From Bacteroidota bacterium (GTDB lineage Bacteria > Bacteroidota > Ignavibacteria > UBA10030 > UBA8401), in assembly GCA_035506275.1 (NCBI GenBank), contig DATJPT010000004.1, positions 1 through 64,000 on the forward strand: 64,000 nt of DNA, given 5' to 3'. Of the stretch, positions 46,703-54,874 are shown in pieces (positions within the stretch are counted from its first letter, which is position 1; every line of letters starts with the position of its first letter). A program made the position numbers and the translations under genes. The notes under the pieces are model-generated. The model was not told where the DNA came from. It saw nothing but the letters and a program-made list of their open reading frames with translations, and did not search any database.

Positions 46703-47488
46703 ATGTACTCCTTGAAAAGTAAGATCGTTTTTATTACCGGCGCCAGCAGCGGCATCGGAAGTTCGTGCGCGGATCGTTTCGCACATGAAGGGGCGAAGCT
46801 GCTCCTTGCCGCCCGCCGAAAGGACCGGCTTGACGCAATAGCCGAAAAACTCCAAAAAAAATATTCAGTTGAGATCCGCCCATTCCAGCTTGACGTGAGA
46901 AATAGAGGAGAGGTTGAATCGGCGCTGAACGCTCTGCCGGAGCAATGGAAAAATATCTCGGTGCTCGTCAACAACGCCGGACTCGCCAGCGGATTGTCGG
47001 CCATTCAGGACGGGGATGTCGAGGACTGGGAGAAGATGATCGACACGAACATCAAAGGGCTGCTCTATGTCACCCGCGCTCTCGCCAAGGGAATGATCGA
47101 ACGGAGGGAGGGGCATATCATCAACATCGGCTCGATCGCGGGCTTTGAATTTTATCCGAACGGAAATGTTTACTGCGCGACGAAAGCGGCGGTGAATGCG
47201 CTGACGAACACCATGCGCATGGATTTTCACGGAGCCGGCGTTCGCGTCAGCACAGTCGACCCGGGATTGGTCGAAACGGAATTCAGCGTCGTTCGCTTTC
47301 ACGGCGACAGTTCGCGGGCAGGCAAAACGTACGAGGGGATGACCCCGCTTACCCCGGACGACGTTGCCGATGCCGTCCTCTATTGCGCCACGCGCCCGCC
47401 CCATGTCAACATCCAGCAAGTCGTTCTTACGCCCACCGACCAGGCATCAACAACGATGGTCAATAGAAGAAAAGAGCTGCGAAAATAA
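46703..47488 (+). CDS. short-chain dehydrogenase/reductase
   Basis: The protein has 261 residues from the ATG at 46703 (a TTG at 46691 is possible). It has the classical SDR elements: the NAD(P)-binding ITGASSGIGSSCA (about 11-23), NNAGLASG, the catalytic Ser in INIGSIAGFEFYPNG and the YxxxK in YCATKAAV. An Arg pair (AARRKDR) after strand 2 points to NADPH use. It resembles YdfG-like serine/3-hydroxy acid dehydrogenases. It is the last gene before a two-way terminator. Confidence 0.93.
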   Translation: MYSLKSKIVFITGASSGIGSSCADRFAHEGAKLLLAARRKDRLDAIAEKLQKKYSVEIRPFQLDVRNRGEVESALNALPEQWKNISVLVNNAGLASGLSAIQDGDVEDWEKMIDTNIKGLLYVTRALAKGMIERREGHIINIGSIAGFEFYPNGNVYCATKAAVNALTNTMRMDFHGAGVRVSTVDPGLVETEFSVVRFHGDSSRAGKTYEGMTPLTPDDVADAVLYCATRPPHVNIQQVVLTPTDQASTTMVNRRKELRK

Positions 47489-47489
47489 A

Positions 47490-47521
47490 AAGGACGAAGC
47501 ACGCTTCGTCCTTCTGTTTTT
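47490..47521. terminator. bidirectional terminator between SDR and lipoprotein genes
   Basis: A perfect 11-bp stem (aaggacgaagc with gcttcgtcctt) encloses 2 nt; a hairpin with a 4-nt loop and a 10-bp stem is more realistic. Plus-strand exit is ctgttttt, and the minus-strand exit is ttttattttc. It separates the convergent genes ending at 47488 and 47543. Confidence 0.85.
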
Positions 47522-47542
47522 CAGCGGCAGTTGTTGAGGAAA

Positions 47543-48448
47543 TCAATGCACTCCTGTTGCCAGGTCGGAAACGAATTTTGTTCCTTCGATGGAAAATGTC
47601 GCATTGCCTCCGCCGAGCTCGATAGAAAACGATTCGTTGACCTGGTACGGCGCCTTGCCCGGGACAAGAACGGTCGCAGTATAGACGACATCAATGGTAC
47701 CGCTTGTTTCAGCCGAACGGGCAACGCGAGGTCCGCGGGGACCTTTCACGTTGCTGAATGTCAGCGCGATCGTGCGGTTCAGGACTCTCCCGGCACGGCC
47801 GGTCGTCTTAATGGTGTCGATACCAGACCATGTGTAGGTGCCGTTAATTGTCACGGTATCGGTGTTGGTCCCGGAGGCGATCCAATCGCTGCTGATACCC
47901 GCAAGGTGATGAACAAGACGCGGCGTCCAGAAGTGGCCGCTGCCGCCAAGGGTCTGATGATGGATCGTATCGGCGGCAACGTTGTTCGTTTTCCTGAATT
48001 CCTGCGGTGCGCCGTTCGCTCGGAATTGGAGCCAGTAGATACGCGTCCAGTAACCGTAGTACGCAGGATACAACAGAGAATCGCCTTTGACGACCGTTTT
48101 CTCCCACGACATCGTGGTCGAATTGTACACTGCTCCGTTGATCGTCGTATCGGCGTCAGTTTTTCCTAACACGCCTCCGCCGACCGCCACTTCGTCGGCA
48201 ATTTCAAAAACGTCGTTGACCTGGTCCATAGCGCCGCCGTTGTTGCTCGCGAGGGCGTCGGAGACGGCGTCTGCCGCGTCCGAAACGTCTGCCGAAGGTG
48301 CAGCCGTTGAACCGGTTCCCAGCGGGCCGTTGTCATTCTTCTTGCAGCCGGAGACAAGCGCTGCCGCCAGGGCGACCATACCAAAAATAACGACGGCGGA
48401 GAATTTGTTTTTCACAAGATCACGGAGCCCCATCTTTCCGATCCTCAT
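47543..48448 (-). CDS. lipoprotein of unknown function
   Basis: The protein has 301 residues; the ATG at 48433 is an equally good start because it has an SD (agga). The lipobox is ALVSGCKK. A Thr/Ala/Asp-rich stretch follows (STAAPSADVSDAADAVSDAL), then a mostly beta-strand region with paired statements such as DTVTINGTYTWSGIDTIKTTGRAG and a GTIDVVYTATVLVPGK block. No family is recognised. It probably sits in the outer or inner membrane facing the periplasm. It is a single-gene unit. Confidence 0.72.
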   Translation of the reverse strand: MRIGKMGLRDLVKNKFSAVVIFGMVALAAALVSGCKKNDNGPLGTGSTAAPSADVSDAADAVSDALASNNGGAMDQVNDVFEIADEVAVGGGVLGKTDADTTINGAVYNSTTMSWEKTVVKGDSLLYPAYYGYWTRIYWLQFRANGAPQEFRKTNNVAADTIHHQTLGGSGHFWTPRLVHHLAGISSDWIASGTNTDTVTINGTYTWSGIDTIKTTGRAGRVLNRTIALTFSNVKGPRGPRVARSAETSGTIDVVYTATVLVPGKAPYQVNESFSIELGGGNATFSIEGTKFVSDLATGVH

Positions 48449-48635
48449 TTAATGAATGATAATTTGATTTTCACTTCTGAACTTTCGCGTGATCAAGCCG
48501 GACAACCGGCTGCTCGGGATTGACAGTACGACAACGATAAGCCTCATTGGTTTAAGGCTTGGTAAAAATACCCGAGCACGGTGCCGCGTTTGGTGATATG
48601 GATCATATGTTGTATCTTTAAGCCACCACCGAGAA
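48449..48635. other. divergent gap before the Nudix gene
   Basis: The 187-bp gap holds the Nudix promoter at 48590-48618 and a few weak hairpins (gccgg-acaa-ccggc near 48502). No gene is supported in it. Confidence 0.4.
48590..48618 (+). promoter_or_regulatory. sigma70-like promoter for the Nudix gene
   Basis: TTGGTG at 48590-48595 and TATCTT at 48613-48618 are 17 bp apart. The predicted start is about 48625, only 11 nt before the ATG at 48636. Confidence 0.45.
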
Positions 48636-49235
48636 ATGCCAAATCATGATTGTGCGATGAACCAGCGTTCCCCCCTTACCATTGCATTTATTCAAGAGAA
48701 GCTGGCGGGCTACCGCCGCCGGGCGATCGAAAAGAGTCCGTTTACCAGATCGGCGGTGCTGATGCCGATCGTGCAAAGAGACAACGGCCTCGATCTCCTC
48801 TTTACCAAGCGGAGCGACGCAGTCGAGCACCATAAAGGGCAGATCTCTTTTCCAGGCGGAGCCGCCGACCCGGCAGACACATCCGCGTCCGATACCGCAT
48901 TGCGCGAATCGTTCGAGGAAATAGGTTTGCCTCCGTCGGCGGTCAAGATCATCGGAACGGTGGATGACCTGCAAACGCCGAGCAGGTTCGTCGTAACGCC
49001 GATCGTCGGCGCCGTAGAATATCTTCCCCCTCTTCACATTAACAGGGACGAAGTGGCGCAAGTTATTTTGATCCCCCTCGAAAAATTTTTTGATGAATCG
49101 CTCCGGCGCTCGGAATTCCGGGAACGGGATGGTGTGAAGGTGGAAGTCTTTTCGTATGATGTTTGGGAAGAGCCGGTATGGGGAGCGACGGCCTTCTTTG
49201 TGAAACAGCTCGTCGGCCTCCTGAAAGGAGGCTAG
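48636..49235 (+). CDS. Nudix hydrolase, CoA pyrophosphatase-like
   Basis: The protein has 199 residues; an ATG at 48657 is an alternative start. The subfamily motif LLFTKRSDAVEHHKGQISFP runs into the Nudix box GGAADPADTSASDTALRESF-EEIGL (about 68-93), with the metal-binding REx2EE intact. Such CoA-type Nudix enzymes cleave coenzyme A or related dinucleotide diphosphates. It is followed by the foldase genes, which have their own promoter. Confidence 0.9.
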   Translation: MPNHDCAMNQRSPLTIAFIQEKLAGYRRRAIEKSPFTRSAVLMPIVQRDNGLDLLFTKRSDAVEHHKGQISFPGGAADPADTSASDTALRESFEEIGLPPSAVKIIGTVDDLQTPSRFVVTPIVGAVEYLPPLHINRDEVAQVILIPLEKFFDESLRRSEFRERDGVKVEVFSYDVWEEPVWGATAFFVKQLVGLLKGG

Positions 49236-49293
49236 ACCTCCGCAAGAAACCCGATTTCCATCCAAACTTGCGGGATCCAGTCTGATAAATCCA

Positions 49294-49322
49294 TTGATTG
49301 TAAGAGGATTTATCGCTATTTT
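49294..49322 (+). promoter_or_regulatory. sigma70-like promoter for the foldase operon
   Basis: TTGATT at 49294-49299 and TATTTT at 49317-49322 are 17 bp apart. The predicted start is about 49329. The 50-nt leader contains an SD-like gaggag. Confidence 0.65.
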
Positions 49323-49378
49323 CTAAGGTTACCACCGAATTTTTTCACCAATGCTCGTCATTAGAGGAGTCTCTACCA

Positions 49379-51385
49379 ATGCGTTATCGTTTTCAGCCGT
49401 ATTTATTTGCAGCGGGATTCGCGCTTGCAGCGATTTTAGGAGGATGCGCCTCACAGCAGAACGTTGTCGTTGCCACGGTCGGCGGGGACAATATCATGCT
49501 TGATGAATTCAACACGATGTTTGCAAAAAGCAACGGCGGAAAGGACAGCAGCCAAAAAGCGACCGCCGACGACCGGGAGAAATTCCTGGATCTGTATGTG
49601 AAATTCAAACTCAAAGTCAAGGACGCATACGCCAAAGGGTACCAAAATTCTCCGGACGTACAGAGCGAGCTTCAGGATTACAAGAAAAATTTGGCGGTGA
49701 CAATGTTGATCGAGAACAAGATCACACAGCCCGCGATCCGCCGCATGTATGACCGCCGGCTCTATGAAGTACGCTCCAGCCACATTCTTCTGCAGATGGC
49801 GCCGAAGGCGACCCCGGCGGACACGCTCAAACTCTACGAGAAGGCGATGAAAATCATCGACTCGTTGAAGGCCGGGGTTCCGTTCGAGACGCTCGCGCTG
49901 AACAACTCCCAGGATCCGGCCGTTGCGATCAATAAAGGAGACCTGAACTTTACGGTGGCCGGACGGATGGTGCCGGAATTTGAAGATGCAATTTTTAACG
50001 CGCCGGCCGGCACGGTCATCCCATATCCTATCCGCACGCAATTCGGCTACCATATCATCAAGGTCACGGACCGGCAGCCCAACCCGGGCTCGGTTCATGT
50101 CAGCCATATTTTTAAGCGGCTGACGCCGAAATCGACGCCGCAGGACTCCGCAAAAGCAATGAAGGATATGGAAACTGTCGTCGATTCGTTGAAGCATGGC
50201 GGGAAGTTTGCCGACCTGGCCCGGGCTTTTTCAGAGGACAGGGCGAAAGACCGCGGCGGCGATATCGGGTTCATTGATCGGGGAAGGACGGTCAAGGAAT
50301 TTGACGATGCGGCGTTCAAACTGAAGCCGGGAGAAGTATCTCCCATCGTGAAATCCCAGTTCGGCCTCCACCTGATCTATGTCACGGAGGTGAAGCCGGT
50401 TCCGTCGTTCGAAAACAGCGAGAAGGACCTCAGAAATACGTTTCAGCAGCGTTTCTTCCAGCCTGAGTATAATGCGTATGTCGAGAAGCTGAAGAAAGAA
50501 TATAATTTTGCCGAACTGGTCGCAGGGAATGATGCTTGGACGTCGTCGCTCGATTCAACGAAGACCACAATGAGCGACACGTGGGACAGCTCGTTCAGCG
50601 CATCTGCCAGGGGAAAGGTCTGGTTCACTTTTGCGGGGCAGAAAATAACCGTCGATTCGGTCATCCATCTTGTCAAAGAAGACAAGACGCTGCAGGGACT
50701 CTCGCTTGGCGTTCATGCCACCACCACGCGAATCATCGACAAGATATCGAGCGACCTCCTCATTGCGTACAAGGCCGAGAGCCTGGAACCGGAATATCCG
50801 GAATTCGAAAAAACGATCAAAGAGTACGAGGAAGGAAGCGTTCTTTTTAAGGCGGAGCAGAACGAAGTGTGGAACAAGATCACACTCGGCGATTCGGCCC
50901 TGCACGTATTTTTCAACAACAATCGCTCCATGTTCACATGGCCGGACAGAGTGAGCTTCCAGGAGATTTTTGTTCCCACGGACAGCGTTTCAAAGGTTGT
51001 CTCCTTCCTGCTGAAGAAGGAAAAGCTCCCCTTCGACTCCGTTGCCGCGAACTTCAACGCACGGCAGGCGACCAAACAAAAGAACGGTGTCTGGGGATTG
51101 ACGGCGGTAACGACGAACGCTCTTTCGCAAAAAGCCTGGACCATGAACGTCGGCGAAATGTCGGAGTTCTTCCCGTACGAGAACGGCTTCTCGATCGTGA
51201 AGGTCCTGGAGAAGGTCCCGGCGGGGGAGAAGACGTTCAGCGAGGCAGGGTCAGAGCTCGCGAGCGCTTACCAAGATTCCGAATCGAAACGCCTGGAAAA
51301 TGAATGGTACGAGTCGCTGCTCAAGAAATATCCGGTGGTGGTTCATAAAGAACTTGTGAATCCGGAGCAATCGCCCAAAAAATAA
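49379..51385 (+). CDS. lipoprotein peptidyl-prolyl isomerase with two parvulin domains
   Basis: The protein has 668 residues with a lipobox (AAILGGCAS; Cys about 23). A SurA-like N-terminal helical part is followed by two parvulin domains: VRSSHILLQMAPKATPADT...GYHIIKVTDRQ (about 130-240) and VHVSHIFKRLTPKS...FGLHLIYVTEV (about 240-340). The C-terminal third contains a further degenerate copy (FQEIFVPTDSVSKVVSFLLKKEKLPFDSVAA). It should help outer-membrane or secreted proteins fold in the periplasm. It is the first of three foldase genes with gaps of only 5 and 4 bp. Confidence 0.9.
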   Translation: MRYRFQPYLFAAGFALAAILGGCASQQNVVVATVGGDNIMLDEFNTMFAKSNGGKDSSQKATADDREKFLDLYVKFKLKVKDAYAKGYQNSPDVQSELQDYKKNLAVTMLIENKITQPAIRRMYDRRLYEVRSSHILLQMAPKATPADTLKLYEKAMKIIDSLKAGVPFETLALNNSQDPAVAINKGDLNFTVAGRMVPEFEDAIFNAPAGTVIPYPIRTQFGYHIIKVTDRQPNPGSVHVSHIFKRLTPKSTPQDSAKAMKDMETVVDSLKHGGKFADLARAFSEDRAKDRGGDIGFIDRGRTVKEFDDAAFKLKPGEVSPIVKSQFGLHLIYVTEVKPVPSFENSEKDLRNTFQQRFFQPEYNAYVEKLKKEYNFAELVAGNDAWTSSLDSTKTTMSDTWDSSFSASARGKVWFTFAGQKITVDSVIHLVKEDKTLQGLSLGVHATTTRIIDKISSDLLIAYKAESLEPEYPEFEKTIKEYEEGSVLFKAEQNEVWNKITLGDSALHVFFNNNRSMFTWPDRVSFQEIFVPTDSVSKVVSFLLKKEKLPFDSVAANFNARQATKQKNGVWGLTAVTTNALSQKAWTMNVGEMSEFFPYENGFSIVKVLEKVPAGEKTFSEAGSELASAYQDSESKRLENEWYESLLKKYPVVVHKELVNPEQSPKK

Positions 51386-51390
51386 ATGCA

Positions 51391-52257
51391 ATGCCGAATC
51401 GAATCGGTTTCGCGGCTGCGGCCGTCGTTTCATTGATATTTGCGTCGTGTTCACGCCCGGCGGAGAACGCGCAGGAAGTGGCCCGGGTAGATGATCAGGC
51501 GCTGACGACAGAGATGATCCGCCGGCAGCTTGATACGGCCGGCGGCGTATCCGAGATGCAGATACGGATGTTCGCCCGCCAATGGGTGAATGAGGAACTC
51601 CTCTACCAAGAAGCGCAGCGGCAAGGACTCGACCGTTCCGACGAGGTACTGAGAAGCCTGGAAAGCGCAAAGCGGGAGCTCACGATCAACGCGCTGCTCG
51701 AGAAGAATGTTTATAACGAAACGCCCCAATCCGTGTCAAAAGAGGAGATCGCGGAGTACTTTAAAACCCACAGCGAAGAATTCGTTCTGCGCGACGACCT
51801 CGTTGAGATCTCAATGGCCGTGTTTTCCGACCGTGAACCTGCGGCCGCATTTCGTGAGACCGCGCTGGAGGGCGGGGGATGGGAAGCTGCGATGGCCGAG
51901 GCAAAATCCGGACATTCTCCGCTTGTCACAAGAACCGATTCCGCTTTCTACAGTCAATCGACCTTGATTCCCGCAAAGCTCTGGAAGGTCGCGTCGGCGC
52001 TCGGTCCGGGAGAAGTTTCGTTCCCCGTGAAGACGACGGCGGGATATTTTGTCATCCTCTCGATCGGAACCTATCAGCGCGGAGCGACCCCTCCGGTCGA
52101 CTATGTCGAGGATGCCATCCGCGGAAGGGTTCTTATGCAGCATCGCCAGGAACGATTCACGCAATACCTGGAAGGGATGAGAAAGAAACATTCGGTGCAG
52201 GTCAATTTGCCGGGGCTTCCGGCCGACCACGACAGCACTCAGCATACCGGCGAGTAA
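51391..52257 (+). CDS. SurA-like lipoprotein with degenerate parvulin domain
   Basis: The protein has 288 residues and a lipoprotein signal (VVSLIFASCSRP). The SurA-type N-terminal helices are seen (VARVDDQALTTEMIRRQLD...ARQWVNEELLYQEAQRQGLDRSDEVLRSLE). The parvulin region keeps the end motif LGPGEVSFPVKTTAGYFVILSI but lacks the HIL start motif of active domains. It probably acts as a chaperone rather than an isomerase. It lies 5 bp after the first foldase gene and 4 bp before the third. Confidence 0.85.
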   Translation: MPNRIGFAAAAVVSLIFASCSRPAENAQEVARVDDQALTTEMIRRQLDTAGGVSEMQIRMFARQWVNEELLYQEAQRQGLDRSDEVLRSLESAKRELTINALLEKNVYNETPQSVSKEEIAEYFKTHSEEFVLRDDLVEISMAVFSDREPAAAFRETALEGGGWEAAMAEAKSGHSPLVTRTDSAFYSQSTLIPAKLWKVASALGPGEVSFPVKTTAGYFVILSIGTYQRGATPPVDYVEDAIRGRVLMQHRQERFTQYLEGMRKKHSVQVNLPGLPADHDSTQHTGE

Positions 52258-52261
52258 AAAA

Positions 52262-53557
52262 ATGAAGATGAGGATGACGAACAAACGAAACACCGCTGCG
52301 CTCATCATGGCGATGGCGATGCTCTTCTGCAGCTTTGCCCCGGGCCAGACGGTGATCGACAAGATCGTTGCCATTGTCGGAAAAGAGATCATTACGCAGT
52401 CCGATTTGAATTTGACGATTCAGTCGATGGCAATGCAGAATAAACTCGACCCCGATTCTCCCGAGTTGCGAAACCGGGTGCTCGACGGATTGATCAATGA
52501 AAAGCTGATCCTTGCGCAAGCGATCGAAGACAGTGTGGTTGTGACGAACGACGAAGTGACGGACAGGCTTGATCGGCAGATCAAGATGCTTGCGCAGCAA
52601 GCGGGTTCGGAACAGCGCCTGGAAGAGATCTACAACATGCCGATCAGCAGGATGAAACGAGATTTCCGCGACCTGATCCGCAACCAGCTGATGGTGGAGA
52701 AGGTCCGCCAAACGCGCCAGGCGTCCATTACCGTGACGCGCCGTGAGGTGGAACAGTTTTTTGAAGCGCATAAAGACAGTCTTCCGACCATCCCGAAGGA
52801 GTACGAGCTCAGCCACATTTTCATCAAACCGAAACCCGATACGTCCGTTGTCGAAGCTGTCTACACCAAAGCGTTGAAGGTGATGGATAGCCTCAAGGCC
52901 GGCGGAGACTTTGCCGATTTTGCAAAACGCTACTCTTCCGACCCGGGTTCGGCGCGCGGCGGCGGCGACCTCGGCTGGTTCCGGCGCGGCGTCTTCGAGA
53001 AAGGGTTTGAGGAGTCTGCGTTCTCGCTGAAGGACAGCGAAATTTCGAAACCGGTGAGAACGTCGTACGGCTACCATATCATTCAGCTTATCGAGCGCCG
53101 CGGCGAGTCGGTCCATACCCGCCATATTCTTTTCTCGATCCAACAGTCTTCCGCTGACGACGATTCAACCATCGCGCTGCTCAACCGCCTTCGCGACAGC
53201 GCTTTGGCCGGGGCGAATTTTGCCGCGCTGGCCGGAAAATATTCGGAAGACCCGGATTCGAAAGATGTCGGCGGCGACCTTGGGAAGATCGGGATCGATC
53301 AGATTGAACCGTCATTTTTGGATATTCTCAAGAACATGAAGGCGGGAGAAATCAGCACCCCCGTGAAAGTGCCGCTCGGAACGTCGTACGGGTATCACAT
53401 TATCTGGGTCCGTTCGATCACGCCGGAACATAAGCTCAACCTCGACCAGGATTATCACAGGATAGAGCGGCTTACGCTGCAGTTCAAGACCGAGGAAGAT
53501 TTTCAGCGCTGGGTGGATGATATGAGGAAAAATATTTACTGGGAGAAGAAATTATAG
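52262..53557 (+). CDS. SurA-like periplasmic peptidyl-prolyl isomerase
   Basis: The protein has 431 residues with a cleavable signal peptide (TAALIMAMAMLFCSFAPG). The order is that of SurA: an N-terminal domain (VIDKIVAIVGKEIITQSDLNLTI), then two parvulin domains, LSHIFIKPKPDTS...YGYHIIQLIERR (about 180-283) and VHTRHILFSIQQSS...YGYHIIWVRSI (about 284-385), and a C-terminal helix. It should chaperone outer-membrane proteins. It closes the foldase trio; rpsT downstream has its own promoter. Confidence 0.94.
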   Translation: MKMRMTNKRNTAALIMAMAMLFCSFAPGQTVIDKIVAIVGKEIITQSDLNLTIQSMAMQNKLDPDSPELRNRVLDGLINEKLILAQAIEDSVVVTNDEVTDRLDRQIKMLAQQAGSEQRLEEIYNMPISRMKRDFRDLIRNQLMVEKVRQTRQASITVTRREVEQFFEAHKDSLPTIPKEYELSHIFIKPKPDTSVVEAVYTKALKVMDSLKAGGDFADFAKRYSSDPGSARGGGDLGWFRRGVFEKGFEESAFSLKDSEISKPVRTSYGYHIIQLIERRGESVHTRHILFSIQQSSADDDSTIALLNRLRDSALAGANFAALAGKYSEDPDSKDVGGDLGKIGIDQIEPSFLDILKNMKAGEISTPVKVPLGTSYGYHIIWVRSITPEHKLNLDQDYHRIERLTLQFKTEEDFQRWVDDMRKNIYWEKKL

Positions 53558-53571
53558 CCGCGAAGAGTGTC

Positions 53572-53600
53572 TTGCGGCTGAAGTGCAATTTGCGTATATT
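53572..53600 (+). promoter_or_regulatory. sigma70-like promoter for rpsT
   Basis: TTGCGG at 53572-53577 and TATATT at 53595-53600 are 17 bp apart. The predicted start, about 53607, gives a 30-nt leader with an SD (aaagga). Confidence 0.65.
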
Positions 53601-53636
53601 GAGAAAAATAAAAACCGAGGACAACAAAGGAAGACA

Positions 53637-53891
53637 ATGGCACAGCACAAATCGGCAATCAAACGGATTCGTTCCTCAGAGCGCAGAAAAGTACACAATA
53701 CCGCCCAAGAATCCGCGATGAAAACAGTGATCAAGAAGGTCCGGCAGGAGAAAGACAAGAAAAAAGCTGAGGCCGCACTGAAAGAAGCCGTTTCTCTTCT
53801 CGACAAATTTGCCCAGAAGAGGATCATCCATCCGAACAAAGCATCGAATCAAAAATCCAAACTGACCAGGCTGGTCAACGCGCTGAAGTAA
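53637..53891 (+). CDS. rpsT: 30S ribosomal protein S20
   Basis: The protein has 84 residues, the normal S20 length, from the ATG at 53637; the longer frame covers the promoter. It is strongly basic and helical: AQHKSAIKRIRSSERRKVHN at the N-terminus and KRIIHPNKASNQKSKLTRLV at the C-terminus are family hallmarks. S20 binds 16S rRNA early in 30S assembly. It is convergent with the TPR gene, with a gap of only 7 bp. Confidence 0.97.
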   Translation: MAQHKSAIKRIRSSERRKVHNTAQESAMKTVIKKVRQEKDKKKAEAALKEAVSLLDKFAQKRIIHPNKASNQKSKLTRLVNALK

Positions 53892-53898
53892 CGTTTCT

Positions 53899-54807
53899 CT
53901 ACAGCCCCTCGTTCATCTTTGCCTGCAATTCACTGATCCGCTTTTCAAACCGTTCGCGCTCGTTAGGCTTCGAGTAGATCAGGATCTCGTACGCCTGGAT
54001 CGCCGCGCCGTATTCCCCCTGCGAAACGTAAATTTCCGCAAGCGTCGGAGTGATGACGACCGAATCCATCGGTGCGCTCTCCTCCTGGGCCGGCTCGGGT
54101 TCAGGCTCCGGCTGTTCCGGAACGATCCGCCCCGCATTTTCAAGCTTTGTCGCCAGAGAATCGAGTTCTGCCGTCTCCGGGGCGGGGGGTTCAGCCTGTC
54201 CGGCTAAATACTCATCGAGCGTTACGGCCTTTTCGTTTCCCGTTTGCGCACTCTGCTGCTGGATGTAGTCGTCTACTCCGGGAAGTTCTCCGGGTTCGGC
54301 GGCGGGCGGCGGGGGAATTTCCGGCTCCGGCTGCTGTGCAAATTCCTGAACGGGTTCTTCCGCCGGCAGGGAGAGCGGTTCGGGGCTCATGCTGGCAGGC
54401 GGTTCTTCTATTACCGGAGACGGCTCTTCCTGAATAGCGGGTTCGACGGCAACGGGTTCCGGCTCGGCGAGAGGCGTTTCTTGCACTGGCACCGGCTCTT
54501 CAGCGCTGAAGGGGGTTTCGTCAAGCAGTTTGCGCGCGAGCTGGTTGAACGGGGCGAAATGGAGGGCCTGGGCAAACGCAAGACGCGCTTTGGAGTTTTC
54601 ATTCAACGCCGTGTAACATTTCCCCAGAATGACATATCCGGTGGAGTACGAGGGGTAGGTCTGCACCCCTGCCTCGCAAAGCTTCAGCGCTTCCGCCGGC
54701 TGATTTTTTGAGAGGTAAAGATCGGCGAGGCGGGCAAAGAGAGGGGACTGCGGATTGTCCGATAATTTTTGAGAGAGAAAATCGATGTCGAATTCTGAGA
54801 GATCCAT
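53899..54807 (-). CDS. TPR protein with Pro/Glu-rich linker
   Basis: The protein has 302 residues. Two or three TPR-like repeats are at the N-terminus (SPLFARLADLYLSKNQPAEALKLCEAG, TGYVILGKCYTALNENSKARLAFAQAL) and another near the C-terminus (PTLAEIYVSQGEYGAAIQAYEILI). Between them lies a linker of about 150 residues rich in Pro and Glu (PVPVQETPLAEPEPVAVEP type). No signal peptide is seen, so it is probably cytoplasmic. It likely acts as an adaptor. It has its own transcript after the terminator at 54822-54850. Confidence 0.82.
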   Translation of the reverse strand: MDLSEFDIDFLSQKLSDNPQSPLFARLADLYLSKNQPAEALKLCEAGVQTYPSYSTGYVILGKCYTALNENSKARLAFAQALHFAPFNQLARKLLDETPFSAEEPVPVQETPLAEPEPVAVEPAIQEEPSPVIEEPPASMSPEPLSLPAEEPVQEFAQQPEPEIPPPPAAEPGELPGVDDYIQQQSAQTGNEKAVTLDEYLAGQAEPPAPETAELDSLATKLENAGRIVPEQPEPEPEPAQEESAPMDSVVITPTLAEIYVSQGEYGAAIQAYEILIYSKPNERERFEKRISELQAKMNEGL

Positions 54808-54821
54808 TGCACCGAGATAAT

Positions 54822-54850
54822 AAAAAAAGCCGGCTGAGATGCCGGCTTTA
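54822..54850 (-). terminator. rho-independent terminator after the GT2 gene
   Basis: On the minus strand the stem aaagccggc/gccggcttt with a 6-nt loop is followed by a long T-run (complement of 54822-54828). It separates the GT2 gene from the TPR gene on the same strand. Confidence 0.85.
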
Positions 54851-54874
54851 TTATAAGAGAAGAACGGGTTAAAA

